A DNA stretch of 64,000 nucleotides from Effrenium voratum. Lineage: Eukaryota; Sar; Dinophyceae; Suessiales; Symbiodiniaceae. Below, piece by piece: positions 12,166 to 25,780 of this stretch. Location: the NCBI GenBank assembly GCA_963377175.1, contig CAUJNA010003497.1:70001-134000 (forward strand), read 5' to 3'. The first letter of the stretch is position 1. The number at the start of each line of letters is the position of its first letter. Under the pieces are notes generated by a model. The model saw only the letters and a program-made list of their open reading frames with translations, was not told where the DNA came from and did not search any database. The position numbers and the translations under genes are program-made.

Positions 12166-13590
12166 AACCGCTTCATATTTCTTACGAATTGTTTACCCAA
12201 ATTTGTCCGGACTACCCCGGCCATAATCCGCTCGAATTTGTTATGATCATAGTCCGGCAAAAAATCGCGTTTTTTTGTGTTATTTTAGAATATCCAATAA
12301 TATAAACGAAAGTAAGAAGAGATAATTTTTCATGCTGAATTATGGTTTGCCGTTTACACCAGCAAACAACAAAAATATACCCGATAAAAATTTTATTCAA
12401 AATCGTTTGCAATATTGAATAGGTAAGACTAAGCTTGTTGCGTGGCTAATGCGAAGCCAGAGTTGACACGAATAAACAATTCTGATATGGAATTTCTAAT
12501 ATGCTGGTTAAAGCTCAAGAACACTCGTGTGCTAAGCTTGGTATCTCCTTAACCAAATTTATATAGCAGAAACCATTGACAACCTAATAATTGACAAACA
12601 GATTGTACGTGCAATATTATCATTAACCAAATTCTAAGAATACAAACACTATTTATATTCTGAATTCAATATATTGAACTATATATATATATAGAATCTT
12701 ATATATATATAGATTGTTTTTTATACAAATACAATATATATATATATTTAAGGGAATAAAGAACGATGTTTAGCAAAATAAATTGGATATGTCTTTTTTA
12801 ATATATTTAAATATTTGTTTATGTAAATCGAGCTCAAAAAATCATTTTAATTTAATACCCTTTATTTCCATAATTAAGAATAATTAAGGTTATGTTCATA
12901 TTAACAAATATATATAAATTATTATAACAAAAATATTAAAAAAATAGAATTTAAATATAAATTTATATTATATACTAATCCCCATATTAATTAGTTACTA
13001 ATTACCATTAATAAATCAATAATTTATATACTCAATATTTAAAATATTGTTTTTATAAAAAATGCTAATGTTATATATATATATAATCCCATAAAAAAAT
13101 ATTTATTATTGTAAATTTAATATAATTTTATTATTTAAAAAATGCTAACAAAATATAATAATACATATTTAATTATCATTCTTTATAAATATTATCAAAT
13201 CTTTAAAAAACATAATAAATCCATAATAAATCCAATATATTCGAATTAAAACATAATTATTAAATATACATTTCGTTAAATTTAATTATTTGTCAAACAA
13301 TATTTCAATATTCATAGAAAATTTATTCATCCAATTCTCGAATCCTTTAATCGGTAAAATTGATAAGCAATATATATATATATAAACAAATATATAATTC
13401 ACTCGAACTAATAATTTATATTTAGCAAGGTTTTTTTAATTAACAATAAATAAATATAATAATGTATTTTTATTATAATGTATTTTTAAAGTATCATCTA
13501 ATTATTTTGTACAAAAGCAATTATTCATTAAATAAATTTGAATAATATATACTAAAGAGAACCCGTTAATTACAGCAACGGCAATACTAA
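12166..13590. other. AT-rich DNA with C-over-G skew
   Basis: More than 80% A+T over most of the stretch. By hand count 12901-13320 has 37 C and 11 G, the opposite sign to 7.2-7.8 kb. Several (TA)n runs occur. No gene is seen. Confidence 0.6.
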
Positions 13591-13597
13591 CAAAAAA

Positions 13598-13938
13598 TCA
13601 AAAAGGAAAGAAAAAGAAAGAGAAAGAGAAACATAAAATAGAACAAGCAAAAGACAGAGAAAAAGAAAAAACAAAAAATAAAATAAAAAAGAAAAAAGGA
13701 AAAACACAAGAAGAATAAAATAAATACAAAAAGAGAAAACCAAAATAGAGAAAGCAAGAGAAAAAAAGAAAAGAGAGAGAATAAAAATGCAATTAGAAAA
13801 AAAGAGAGAGAAAGAGCGAGAGAGAGAGAGAGAAAGAAAGAGAAAGAAAGAGAGAGAGATAGAGAAAGAGAGAATGAGAAAAAGAGAGAGAGAAAAAAAG
13901 AAAGAGAAAGAAAAAGAGAGAATGAAAGAGAAAGAGAT

Positions 13939-13969
<31 letters not shown>

Positions 13970-14415
13970 GAGAGCCATGGTTGGAGGAGTTGTTGCTAGT
14001 GCCCGAGGTGGAGGCAATGACTCCCCAATGACTCCCCGGCCTCATCTTATGGGCGATAAAGCGGCATCAGGGAGAGAGAGAAAAAAGAGAGAAGAAAAGA
14101 GAGAAAGAGAGAGAGACACCTTTTGTTTTCTCTTTTTCAGAGAGAAAGGAAGAGAGAGAGGGTGAGAGAGAGAGAAAAAAAGAGAAAGAGAAAGAAAGAG
14201 AGAAAGAGAAAAAGAGAGAGAAAGAGATAGAGAAAGAGAAAGAGAGAAAGAGAGAAAGATAGAGAGAGAGAGAGACAAAACATATGAGAAAGAGATAGAA
14301 AAAGAGAGAGAAAGAGAGAAAAAGAGAAAGAGAGAGAAAGAGAAAGAGATAGAGAAAGAGAGAAAAAGAGAGAAAGAAAGAGAAAGAAAGAGAGAGAGAG
14401 AGAGAGAAGGAGAAA
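13598..14415 (+). repeat. Polypurine (GAGAAA)n arrays
   Basis: Two purine-only arrays (about 13598-13975 and 14065-14415) of GAGAAAGA-type repeats, separated by about 85 bp of unique sequence. All frames over this stretch are low complexity (Ser/Leu/Phe-rich on minus, Arg/Glu/Lys-rich on plus) and are not called as genes. Long polypurine mirror-repeat tracts can form triplex DNA; that is general knowledge, not shown here. Confidence 0.9.
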
Positions 14416-15400
14416 CGGGCAAGTAAACAAAAATAATATTAGAAATAATTAAAAACGAAAACAAAAATAGAACGAAAGGAAGACAGGAGATGCGACATGT
14501 GGCAATACGGAAGTGTGTGATATTTGTGAATCGACCCATGGAAATAGGCATAGAAAGAAAAATAGAGATAGAGATAGATAGATATTTTTGCCGATTGGAT
14601 ATAATCGGATTATGAACTAAATCCGGAAGACTTAGGGAAAAGGTCGTCCGCCTTATGTTGCCGATTATGCCGATTATGATATATACGTTTTGTGCTTTGC
14701 AATATCTAAAAACGAATATTTTTGGGAGGTATTATATATATTGGATAATACCTTTAGCATTGTTAGCGTTAGCCCGAATGATGCGGATGATGTTATGTAT
14801 GTTGGCGATGCGAAATAAGGGGCTGAAAATTGCAGAAAGCAAAGAAGAAATGCAAATGAAGAAGGCGTTGGGAAAGTGTAAGGGTAAAACGTGAAGGGAA
14901 TCGGATAATGGGACCGAAAAGGAAGAGGAATGCAGGTGTGTAAGGAAATGAAGGGGGCTAAACCGAGAATTAATAGGATTTAAAGGATAAGGAAATGAAA
15001 GAACGGGAAGGGTAAGGAGCTCGGTGGCCGATTGTATCGCGTTAATGTGTAAATAGACAGATACGGATATATGGAAATAGATAGAAAAACAAAAAACGCA
15101 AAGAAATAGGGATGCACGATAGACACGGGACAAACCGAGATAGAGAGAGACATAGATAGAAAGATAGAAATAGAGAGGCGTAGACATATAGAGATACAGA
15201 AAGATAAATAGAGAAAACAGAGAATACGAAATAGGTAGATATGGATACACGGAAACAATGGAGGCAAAGATATGGAAACACTCGGCACGAAAATTTCGAG
15301 AAAATTCGATTCGGATAGATCCCCAAATTTCCCCGAAATTTGACACCTAAGAATCGCGTCGTCGGAAGGGACCTAAAATTCGCCAAAATTTGGCCGGGTT
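14416..15400. other. No gene recognised
   Basis: Contains further GATAGA-type purine-rich runs near 14550-14580 and 15080-15240. The 204-codon minus frame over 14732-15346 is Ser/Tyr/Leu-rich in the part over the repeats and has no motif. Confidence 0.45.
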
Positions 15401-15404
15401 ATGC

Positions 15405-15670
15405 CACGGGAACTCTAGAAATCTAGAAGCCTAAGATTGGCATGACGCCTAGAAGTGTAGAAGCCTAAAAATCTAATGCTGGCGTTACATTTACAAGCCT
15501 AGAAGCCTAACACCGGCATCGCTTAGAAGCCGAGAAACCTGGAAGCCTAGAAACCTAATACCGGCGTCATGCCTAGAAATCGAGAAACCTAGAAGCCTAA
15601 TATTGACGTTACGGCTAGAAGCCTAGAAGCCTAACCGGCGCTATGCCAGCCATGCTAGAAGCCTAGAAGC
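15405..15670. repeat. AGAAGCCTAGAAACCTAA minisatellite
   Basis: About ten diverged copies of CTAGAAGCCTA(A/G)AA, with intervening CCGGCRTYATGC modules giving a unit of roughly 50-60 bp. Confidence 0.75.
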
Positions 15671-15689
15671 TGGCAAAATCTATGACATG

Positions 15690-16130
15690 GAAAAGCCTAT
15701 GTTTTATTTCGCTTCTACATGTTGTTGCGTTTTTACGCCTTTGTTTTTTTCTGCATTTCCACACTTACGATTTGTTGTGCCTTTGCGCTTTATTATGTTT
15801 CTAAACATCTGTGCTTAATTACGCTTTTGTGCTTCTGTGTTTAATTGCGTTTCTATACTTCATGATTGCGCTTCTATGTTTAATTATGTTTCTGTACTTA
15901 ATTGCATTTATGCGTTGAATTGCACTTCCTGCGCTATATCGCACTTTTGCGTTTCTATGTTTTCTATCGCTTTATTACGCTTCTGCGCTTCTATGCTTTA
16001 TTACGCTTCTATGCTCAATTGCGCTCGCACGCATTTATTTACGTTTCTATTCTTTATTTGCATTTCTATGATTTACATTCTTATACTGCGCTTCTATGCT
16101 TTATTCTGTTTCTACGCTTAACATTATGCA
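15690..16130. repeat. GCGCTTCTATGCTTTATTAC repeats
   Basis: Diverged tandem copies of TTACGCTTCTGYGCTTMTATG at about 20-30 bp spacing. The Cys/Tyr-rich frames over it (94 and 79 codons) are products of the repeat. Confidence 0.75.
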
Positions 16131-16139
16131 ATGATTATT

Positions 16140-16745
16140 AAGATTGATAATCATTATTTAGGAAAAAACACCTCCGTGTCCGACGGTGAAACAGGAGGAC
16201 AAATAACAATATTACGGATCAGAAACAACCAAATTAATGTATGATTAAGCAGAGGCTAGTTAAGATCTTTTGTGTCTATTGGCAATCGCTCTTGTGAGGC
16301 AATATCTATACCTGAACATCGGATTTTCGGCAAATATGAATAATACTAAAATGAATTGAGCTTTGAATAAGTAAATTAATGTCTGCTATAGGTCTTAATG
16401 AAAAGTAGCGCTATTTCCAATTACGGGGATACGTCTAGGGTCGCCAATCTTCTTCCCACCACGAATCCTATGATTGGTTTTAGCCGCTCCAATAGGTGTA
16501 ATTGATATTCCCAAAGGTGTGGGATAGGCGTCCCTGTCACACCCGCCTGGGTTTTTCATAAAATGCCAATAATAAAGTTATAGATTATAAAATATATGAA
16601 TTTCCAAGATTTTAAAGTTTATAGTAAATAGTAAAAAACAAAAGAAATAAATAAAAGGAAAAAATAATAAAAGATGAAAAAGGAAAGACATAAACAATAT
16701 AAGATAAACAAACAAACATAAAGAAAAGAAAAAGATAAGAAACTT
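16140..16745. other. Unresolved, between repeats and cox1 remnant
   Basis: A minus-strand frame of about 40 codons ending near 16,405 (plus positions about 16,405-16,535) reads like a C-terminal protein fragment (GAAKTNHRIRGGKKIGDPRR). It has no in-frame start and I cannot name it. The last 200 bp are A-rich. No structural RNA is supported. Confidence 0.35.
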
Positions 16746-16749
16746 ATTC

Positions 16750-17725
<976 letters not shown>

Positions 17726-17925
17726 CCTTGCCGGCACCTAAATACTATTATAACGAAAATTTGCAAACTAACTAGAACAATTCAAGCATCATTGATTGAT
17801 TGGACATCACGAGTCTAGCCCGTCACCTTGTAGCACTGATTTTTAGCAAGAATGTCAATCGAGGAGATTAACCCCGACTATATATGTGTCTGCCACGGCG
17901 GTTGGCTTCCTCCTGCGGAGGCATA

Positions 17926-18348
17926 AGCGCTAGCCGTGTTGCGCACCTTGGAACAGCACGGCTTCTTTGATTATCTCCTTGGTGCGCTCAAAGCTCAGGG
18001 TGACATAGCGGGCCACTTTCTGGATAAATTCAAGTGCAGAAAGCATCACGTCTCCATAAAATGGGTCGGTGATGAGGCGCTCATAAAGACTTTTGCAACC
18101 CTGCTCCGCAAGACAAAGCTTTCATAATGCCCAAGCCTCTTTGGCCGCTCCTAAGAACATATGTGCTGCATCAATATCTGGGTTTCGATTTGCTCCATGA
18201 CCCAGGGAATGTCCATCTCTTCAAGACGTGCAACACGTGCCACTTTCTTGATGTCTGGCATTTTCTCCTGCAGAACGTCGTATTGAAGTAATGAGTTAAA
18301 ACGGGCACATTTATCGGGGAGCGAGGATAACAATCGTCGCGCGGCCAT
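17926..18348 (-). pseudogene. Broken gene, family not recognised
   Basis: Two minus-strand frames read as one protein-like sequence. The first (from 18348) contains LLSSLPDKCARFNSLLQYDV and MDIPWVMEQIETQ. About 18,180 a one-base shift leads into a second frame with PDIDAAHMFLGAAKEAWAL, then a TGA at about 18,124, then KLCLAEQGCKSLYERLITDP and MLSALEFIQKVARYVTLSFE, ending at a stop near 17,938. Composition is balanced, charged and helical, unlike the surrounding low-complexity DNA, and is far richer in GC than its AT-rich neighbours. I do not recognise the family. It could be a retroposed gene fragment or one or two exons of a degenerate gene. Confidence 0.5.
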
Positions 18349-20035
18349 GCCTACCTAACGGTAGTGCCTGGGACAGGCTTGAACGCAAGGCTAGGGGGCC
18401 TAGGGCCGATCATTTACGCTTACACCGCGGCCCTATATTATATATATTGTCCGAACCATCGTCGTAACAAGATCAGGCAATATTATGAGGCATCAAGGAC
18501 GGCAAGGACCTCGCCCCTGTGTTCTTCTCGTGGATGGCGACGATTGATCGTGATTGATTCTGAATGGGTAATACAAGTCCTGGGATACGGGTTTTGTAGC
18601 GACACGATGCATCCGTTCCTAATCAGAAAATTAACGAAATATACCGGTTTGGTTGATGAGAACTTTTCCAAGGATAAATAGATCGAGCTACGAATCGAAA
18701 CCGCCCGCTATGCTCTCTATTGGAATTGGGCCCGAGCGGTCTATTAGCAACCCGGGAAGACCCGTGTCGAAGTAGTTTTAAGCAGCATCTTAAATAAGAA
18801 GAAGGTAACAAATTGGAGGTATGCCGAAATTATTTATATGCCCAAGCCGGAGTGCTATGTATATCATGATTTACATCCTATTGGATTTCTAATGTCAAAG
18901 AAACATTGCATCGGTAGGCAATTTTTAGTATCGCGCTTTCGGCGAATATCCATGAAATTTTAACAGAGCCAGGCCGGGCGCCATTCTTCGCATGGTCATG
19001 GGTAGAATTAGCATTACGAATGATATATATGCCCGAAATATGGCTACACCCCACCGTTTCTATCACCCAATCATTATATCCAATAATAAAGCAGATACAC
19101 AAAAACATTAAATACCTCGATATATTTTATTATTCTAACAAATTTAAATTTACGAAAATAATTCTATTTTTCAAAATTTATTTCCTCTTTCGGCACAAAT
19201 ATTAAATATTTGCCACAATTTATAATCATTCATACATAATATCATAAAACCATATGTGAATTTTCAAAAAAATAAAACAACACCAAACATAAAAATATAA
19301 TTAAATATTACATAATAATAAACAATAAGGGTATAAAAATAAGGAAATAAGAAATACATATAATAAAAAATTATAAATATATAATAATATATTAAATTCT
19401 AGAAATATTTAATAATTTAATAGACATATTAAAATATAATTTATATTAATACAAAATTTACAAACCTAAAAACAAAACATAAATTTAAAAAATTCTATTA
19501 TATTATTATATTTCTTTTTCTTAATTTGTTTTTGTATGTTTATGTTTAATTGTAATTTGCTATCTATATTTCTCAATTTCTATAATATATTATATTTTTA
19601 TATTTCTCAATTTCTATAATTCATTTATATTATTATAAATCTCGATTTCTAACAATTAATACTACATATTGTTTATTTCAAATATCAATAAAAATAATAT
19701 AATAAACTATAATAATCATTATAAATTACAATATTATATCCCAAATTCAATTCCTTCTACCAAATCTTTTATCATTAAATTTCCTACCTCTTTTTATTAA
19801 ATACCTAAAACCAAATATATTTTTCAAATATTAAAAAAGAAAATCAAAATACAAAAAAAACATACCAAAAAATATAAAAACAAAAAACACATAATAATAC
19901 ATATAAAAACACAAAAAGACACCATAAAAAAAAAGAAATAAGAAAAAAGAAATAAAAAACAAAACGTAAAAGAACAAATAAGCCAAAAAATCTTAAAAAA
20001 TCAACAAATTAAATAATAATCAAACTAAATATGTC
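18349..20035. other. No gene recognised, AT-rich towards the right
   Basis: 18.35-19.1 kb has ordinary composition with a 105-codon plus frame (18364-18681) lacking any motif. 19.1-20.0 kb is extremely AT-rich and G-poor on the plus strand (27 C and 11 G in 19201-19500 by hand count). The AT-rich island ends at about 20.04 kb. Confidence 0.5.
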
Positions 20036-20039
20036 TTTA

Positions 20040-22550
20040 TCTATATATTTAATGCACGCCCAATGCACGTACTCGACTCCGAACTCTTCTATATGCCCAT
20101 TCAAACCGGAACCGAATCTTTTCGAATTATTTTTCCGAAAATGTCCGAGGACTATCCCAATATATAAAAAGCTAAAATCATTCGTACCAGAGCCGCATGG
20201 TGCAGGCCAAGATTCAACCTGTGAAAACAGAAACTCCCTCCGAAAGCTTGATATTTGCAGCCTTCCAGCTAATCCACAAATTCTTCACGCAAATAAACAG
20301 AGCATGCCCGACGACCCTCAAGTTAGTCCAGCTCGTACGGAGTGGGCTCCTCATCCGCAATACAAAAAAGTGAAACTCGGCTAGCGTATCCGCTTGGTGA
20401 ATAAAAAGCATGTTGCATCCGCCAACACACATGTCATATTCTCATGGCACTAGTGAATAGCTGGGTTTGTGCGAGGAACATGCTTTCGTCAAAGCAACGA
20501 CCCGAAACGCGTCAGTAAGGCAGCATTTTGCCACCTTGTCAGCTTGCAACAGCTTCTCTGCGGAAAGTCTCAAAAGGTTCCATGCAACAGTTTTCAGTGA
20601 AGTGGGTGGCAATCAGGATGGCGCTTCTTTGTCTGGAGGCTTGCGACTTATCCCTAACGCCCAATACACACACTCGACTCCGAACTCGTCTGCGTACCAT
20701 ATCTATTGAACTTCTAGAGTCGCAAATCTAATCATTCCAGATCCGTGGCCCAATTGAGAGCAGAGCCGGATATATCCGGATCATTTTTCACAGAAATACG
20801 CCCGAAGGCCATTCTATTCCCATGTGTCGAGCTTCAATCATTCGTAAAACAGATGATGTTGCAGCTTTACAGCTGATCCGCAAGTTCTTCACACAAATGG
20901 TTTTAAGTGTGCGGGGAAGTGCCGACGACCCTCAAGTTGGTCCAGCTCGTACGGAGCCGCAAGGTGTAATGTAAAGTGTGAAGCCCGGGTAGCATATCCT
21001 CTTGGTGAACGGAAAGCATGTTGCATCCGTCATGAACTGCACTTGCCTGCGTGCCAAAACACGCGACACATTCTCATGGCACTGGTGAATGGCTGGGCTT
21101 CCGCGATGAACATGCTTTCTGCTCGGCTTGTTCTCGCCGGCTGGAACAATGTTCGGGCTTCAATCTATTCTTCACTTGGAGGGGATTGTAAAGCAGCGCC
21201 TCCTAAAAAGGTAGGCACATCAGTTCGGCAGCAGTTTGCTGTTCAGTCTGCCCGAGCGAATCAGCTTGCAACAGCTACTCAACGGAAAGTCTTAGGCTTA
21301 GGGGCTGGGTGGACGCTAATTCCGGGGGAGGCATGCTGCGGCAGGTCACGTTTCAGAACGCACCAGGGGTCACAAACAACGAGCATTCCCAAGATCCAGA
21401 CTCATGGGCTTTGCGCGATGCTTTACAGCATCTCCGCACATGAGTACAACTCTCTTGCCATTGGGGAAGCTTTTCCAGAACCAGGGACCCCAGTAAAAAC
21501 ATTGCTCAGCTCAGTACCTGCAAGGCTGATCCGCAAGGACGGCCGGCACCCACGCCAGCCAGCTCATCCCAAATGGTGGCCAGGTCGCAAAATGGGTGGC
21601 AATCAGAATGGCGCTTCTTTGTCTGGAGGCTTGCGACCTGTCATTAACACCAAATACACACACTCGACTCCGAACTCGTCTGCATACCATATCGATTGAA
21701 CTTCTGGGGTCACAAGTCTAATCATTCCGATCCGTGGTACAATTGAGAGCGAAGCCGGATACGACCGGATCACTTTCCAAAGAAATACCCCCGAGGGCCA
21801 TTCCATGCTATTCTCATCTGCCAAGCAATCATCCGCAAAACAGATGATGTTTGCAGCCTTCCAGCTGATCCGCAAGTTCTTCACACCAATGTGCGGAGAA
21901 GGTTGGTCCAGCCCGTACGGAGCCGCAAGGTGTAATGTAAAGTGTGAAGCCCGGGTAGCATATCCTCTTGGTGAACGGAAAGCACGTTGCATCCATCATG
22001 AACTGCACTTGCCTGCGTGCCAAAACACACGACACATTCTCATGGCACTGGCGAATGGCTGGGCTTCCGCGATGAACATGCTTTCTGCTCGCAATGTCCG
22101 GGCTTCAATCTATTCTTCACTCGGAGGGGATTCTAAAGCAACGCCCCCCAAAAAAGTAGACACATCAGTTCGGCAGCAGTTTTGCTGTTCAGTCTGCCCC
22201 AGCGCATCAGCTTGCAACAGCTACTCGGCGGAAGGTCTTAGGCATAGGGGCTGAGTAGATGCTCATTCGGGGGGAGGCATGCGGCATGTGAAGTTTCAGA
22301 ACGCACCAAGGGTTACAAACAACGAGTATTCCCAAGATCCAGACTCATGGGTTTTGCGCGATGCTTTACAGCATCTCCGCACATGAGTACAACTCTCTTG
22401 CCATTAATTAGGGAAGCTTTGCCAGAATCAGGGACCCCAGTAAACACATTGCTTAGATCAGCTCAGCATCTGCAAGGCTGATTCGCAAGGACGGCCAGCA
22501 CTGATGCCAGCCAGCTCATCCCAAATGGGTTCCGAATCGCAAAATAGTGC
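20040..22550 (+). repeat. Tandem 1 kb units, two full and one partial
   Basis: GTGGGTGGCAATCAGGATGG at 20603 recurs as ATGGGTGGCAATCAGAATGG at 21592, and long stretches between agree closely. Examples are CACACTCGACTCCGAACTCG, AAGTTCTTCACACMAATG, TACGGAGCCGCAAGGTGTAA and TTCTCATGGCACTGGYGAAT. A diverged partial copy begins at about 20050. Period about 989 bp. Copy two carries a deletion near 21,895 and small indels. Frames inside (218 and 149 codons) differ between copies by frameshifts, so protein coding is not supported. Confidence 0.85.
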
Positions 22551-24410
22551 GGTGCGGGGTATGTTGCGCTGTCACCAAAATGAATTGTTTCAACCTGGAC
22601 CCCTTTTTGGTTGGTGTCTAAGGAGAAACCAAAAGGAAACCAACTATTCTAGGGGACTGATTCCTAATGTGAAAGAAACCTGTGTTTCGATGCAACTGTG
22701 ATGATTCATGATGGCGCTGAGCTGCCGCTACACACCCTCCAAATTCTCAACTGGCACATGACTGTAATGTGCATTGCATTCACATCAGGCACCGTTGGAA
22801 TCGCCTTGCTCATTTTGCATCCTCAACAAGTCCAATCTGCGACACGTCACCTCTCTTCTCAGCTGGCTCTCCTTGGCCGGAATGATGGCCAGAAACTTCT
22901 GCAACCTAAGATTCAAGCGCTTAACATATCCTTTTAGCTATGGCAACCAAAGGGAAACAAGTTCCAGGCAAAAGGAAAGACAGCTTGCGTGCTCGCGGGC
23001 AACCGCTCGCATGCTCACAAACAAACACAAAGCACGACTGCCAAAGCTGCTTCCAAGGCTCCGTTTTACATGGCGCTTGTGCGTTGCAGCATCTGGCGGG
23101 GACGGATGGCTTGAAGCCCTCTGAGCAGTCATCGAGTGGAAAGATCGCACGCTTTCCTTGGCTCTGCAAGCATGGCGTGCGTCTCCATCTCCGGATACTC
23201 ACATGTTCTTTTTTGGAAAGCTCATGTGCGTGGGCCCAACCTGGGACTTGCCTTGGGACCACCTGAAATAACCTGTGAGACCCAACTTGGGACCAACCGT
23301 CTGGGACCAACCTGGGCACAACCGTCTCAACCTGGGTTGGCTCTCAAAGGGGAACAAAAGGGAACCAACCGTTTTAGGGGTCGGATTCCTATTTTAAGGC
23401 AGCCCCGATATGCAGAGTTTGGAAGTGAGCCAATCCGGCTAGACGGCCCGCCCTCCATCCGCTTTGCCTGGCCTACCTCCAACTTTGTGGCCCCAAAAAC
23501 TAAAATCAACCTGGGTAGCGGACCTCAGCACCAAAAAACTGAAAATTGGGAAACTCAAAAAAAAACGGCACGATCCAGGTCTGCACATCTTTACTGGCTC
23601 AGCATACTTGACAGAAACCATGAGTTTACGAAGCAACCGGGTTTGCAGGGTCGGAGTAGGGCAACCTGTTTTGGTCAGAGCCTGTGTGCTAGATCGTCTG
23701 GACAAATGAACCTTCTTTTGGCCAATTGTAACTTGGCCAACTCATAAAACTCCGGTAAACTAGGTTCACGGTCAGGTTGCCCTGCTCAACATTTGCTGCA
23801 GACACAACCTCCTGGCAGGTGCGCGCGTGTTGGCTGCGGAAACATACTCCAAGTTTCGGCGTGCGCGCAGCATTGCCAAAACATGCTTTGCAGCACTCCC
23901 CAAGAGTGCCAGTGTCGCATTTGCGCAATAGCTTGCCCAACCTGATCATTGCGCGTCCTGTTCCCTGCAATTTGCAGGGGGTCCCATTTCACGGAGTTTC
24001 ACGGTTTTACTTGGCCATTCACGGGCAAACTTGGTTCGTCACGATTGTTTCACGGGCATTTCACGGTTCCATATTTGCACACAACTCTGCAAACACAATA
24101 CTTTCAAGACTCTAACTTGCGTTGGGCAAGACCGTCTTTCCGAAATAATTCTGTACATTTTCGAAATGTTGCCAATGCTGAGCTAGGTGTTGATCCCATA
24201 CCCAAAACCGGGCTTTGCAGACAAATATGTTGAACTGCTCCATCCAACTTGGTACGCAAAAGTGGCTTGACGCACTCATTTCAACATGACCTGCAAACTG
24301 ATTGCCCAACTGTCTGTCAAGGTTTCTTACCAACGAACACCGAACTTGAGTATTGCACATTGAGTAGAACTCGGTGATACCACTTGGTCAAGGAAGGCCC
24401 GTCTTTCTTG
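22551..24410. other. Gene-poor DNA with short repeats
   Basis: Contains CCAAAGGGAAAC-type motifs near 22620, 22948 and 23348; a cluster of TGGGACCAACCTGGG repeats at 23250-23335; and several TTTCACGG copies at 23985-24070. A plus frame at 22698-22937 includes a 20-residue hydrophobic stretch (about residues 22-42) and could be an exon, but nothing identifies it. Confidence 0.4.
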
Positions 24411-24415
24411 GCTTC
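24411..24415. other. Target-site duplication, left copy (GCTTC)
   Basis: GCTTC immediately left of the left LTR matches GCTTC immediately right of the right LTR (32002-32006). A 5 bp duplication is the length usual for Ty1/copia integrases. Confidence 0.85.
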
Positions 24416-24576
24416 TGCAATCGCCCTGCTCAAAGGCGCGCACGTCGTTTTGCAGTTGATGGAAAAGGATCCATGGGTGCGAGCTGCGTTTGGCTGGGTA
24501 ATTAAGAGGGCCCCCTCTGTAAGCCGCCGTGCAAAATGCATGGATGAGACAGTCAATGGGTGTGATGTCAATTGCA
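24416..24576 (-). repeat. Long terminal repeat, 3' LTR of copia element
   Basis: 161 bp, beginning TGCAATCG and ending CAATTGCA, so the ends form the inverted repeat TGCAAT/ATTGCA with canonical TG...CA. It matches 31848-32001 over its whole length with about 10% substitutions plus indels. It is the 3' LTR because the element reads on the minus strand. Confidence 0.9.
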
Positions 24577-24601
24577 CCAGCCCAAAAGAAAAGTTGACTG
24601 T

Positions 24602-24700
24602 TCATCCATTGGGCTTGGTGAGGCCCTTGCACATGCTGTCTAGCGCGCTATGGTTCGCCGAGATGATGAAGTTCGGGTCGAACTTCAGCTGCCAGACCCA
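24602..24700 (-). pseudogene. C-terminal tail of copia polyprotein
   Basis: A minus frame reads WQLKFDPNFIISANHS shortly before the 3' LTR. In copia polyproteins of this general type a segment of the form W-x-(I/L)-x-(F/Y)-D-P-x-F closes the pol protein after RNase H. Here it is cut off from RNase H (25752) by about 1 kb that includes the tandem repeats. Confidence 0.5.
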
Positions 24701-25059
24701 TGTCATCAAACATTGGATCATGGACTGCCTTGCCGTCTTGTTCTTCTTCGTCATGCAGCCCACGAGGTTCCAATCACTGTGGACCACCATGCGCTGGAGG
24801 CCGAGCCGAGGGCTGTGCAGGAGCGGCAGCCGGTGCGAGGCGTGGGAAGACGGGAGCGCCCAGAGAGGGCCTCGACTCATGGGGGGCCAGCGCGAGAAGG
24901 TCAGAGGGCAGTCGCGCGAGCTGCTTTACAGCATTCCTACGGCGCTGTGCGAGGAGATTGCGAGTGCGGCCACGACAGAGCTTGCGGATCGGCTGAGCAT
25001 CCCGGACTGAAGCAAGGATCATTTCTTATAAGATCCGTCTCGGAGATGATCCGTCTCGG

Positions 25060-25575
25060 ACCTTGGAATAAAGGTCTTTTAGAAAGAGGCGCTCACCGGG
25101 CTGGAGGCGGAAAGATCCGTCTCGGACCATGGGAAAAAGAATTCCTTAAGGAGAGGCGCTCGAATTCCCTAAGGAGAGGCGCTCACTGGTCTGGAGTCGG
25201 GAAGATCCGTTTCGGACCATGGGAGAAAGATTATTCTCAGGAGAGGCGCTCACTGGTCTGGAGGTGGAAAGATCCGTCTCGGACCATGGGAGAAAGATTA
25301 TTCTCAGGAGAGGCGCTCACTGGTCTGGAGGTGGAAAGATCGAGAGGCTCACTGGTCTGGAGGTGGAAAGATCCGTCTCGGACCAGAGGAAAAGGAATTC
25401 CCTAAGGAGAGGCACTCACTGGGCTGGAGGTGGAAAGATCCGTCTCGGACCGAAGGAAAAAGAATTCCCTAAGGAGAGGCGCTCACTGGTCTGGAGGTGG
25501 AAAGATCCGTCTCGGGCCATGGGAAAAAGAATTCCCCAAGGAGAGGCGCTCACTGGTCTGGAGGTGGAAACACAA
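25060..25575 (+). repeat. Tandem repeats of about 65 bp
   Basis: Roughly eight copies of a unit containing GGAGAGGCGCTCACTGGTCT, GGAGGTGGAAAGATCCGTCT and GGACCATGGGAAAAAGAATTC; some copies are truncated. The frames through it (for example 24650-25405) are repeat products. The array sits inside the copia element, between RNase H and the 3' tail. Confidence 0.9.
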
Positions 25576-25689
25576 ACAAGAAGACCTTTACCGAATACCC
25601 CAAAATCTCATTAGTGACATTTTAATGAGTATGTGAAGGGAAGCCCAAAACAAGACACCACCCAACCGGGCTCGTCATCAACCTATCGC

Positions 25690-25780
25690 TGTCTCTAAAC
25701 TGGTGGTTTAGTGTCTCTAAACTGGTGGTTTGGTGTTGCCAAACTGGTGGTTTAGTGGTCCCAAACTGGTGGTTTAGTGG
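25690..25780 (+). repeat. AAACTGGTGGTTTAGTG tandem repeat, 4 copies
   Basis: Four copies at about 20 bp spacing immediately downstream, in element sense, of the RNase H remnant. They coincide with where the RNase H reading frame ends. Confidence 0.85.

Noticed and set aside
13587..14551. Ser/Leu/Phe-rich frames that look like membrane proteins
   Set aside because: Translation of GA-rich arrays on the reverse strand; apparent hydrophobic segments are repeat artefacts.
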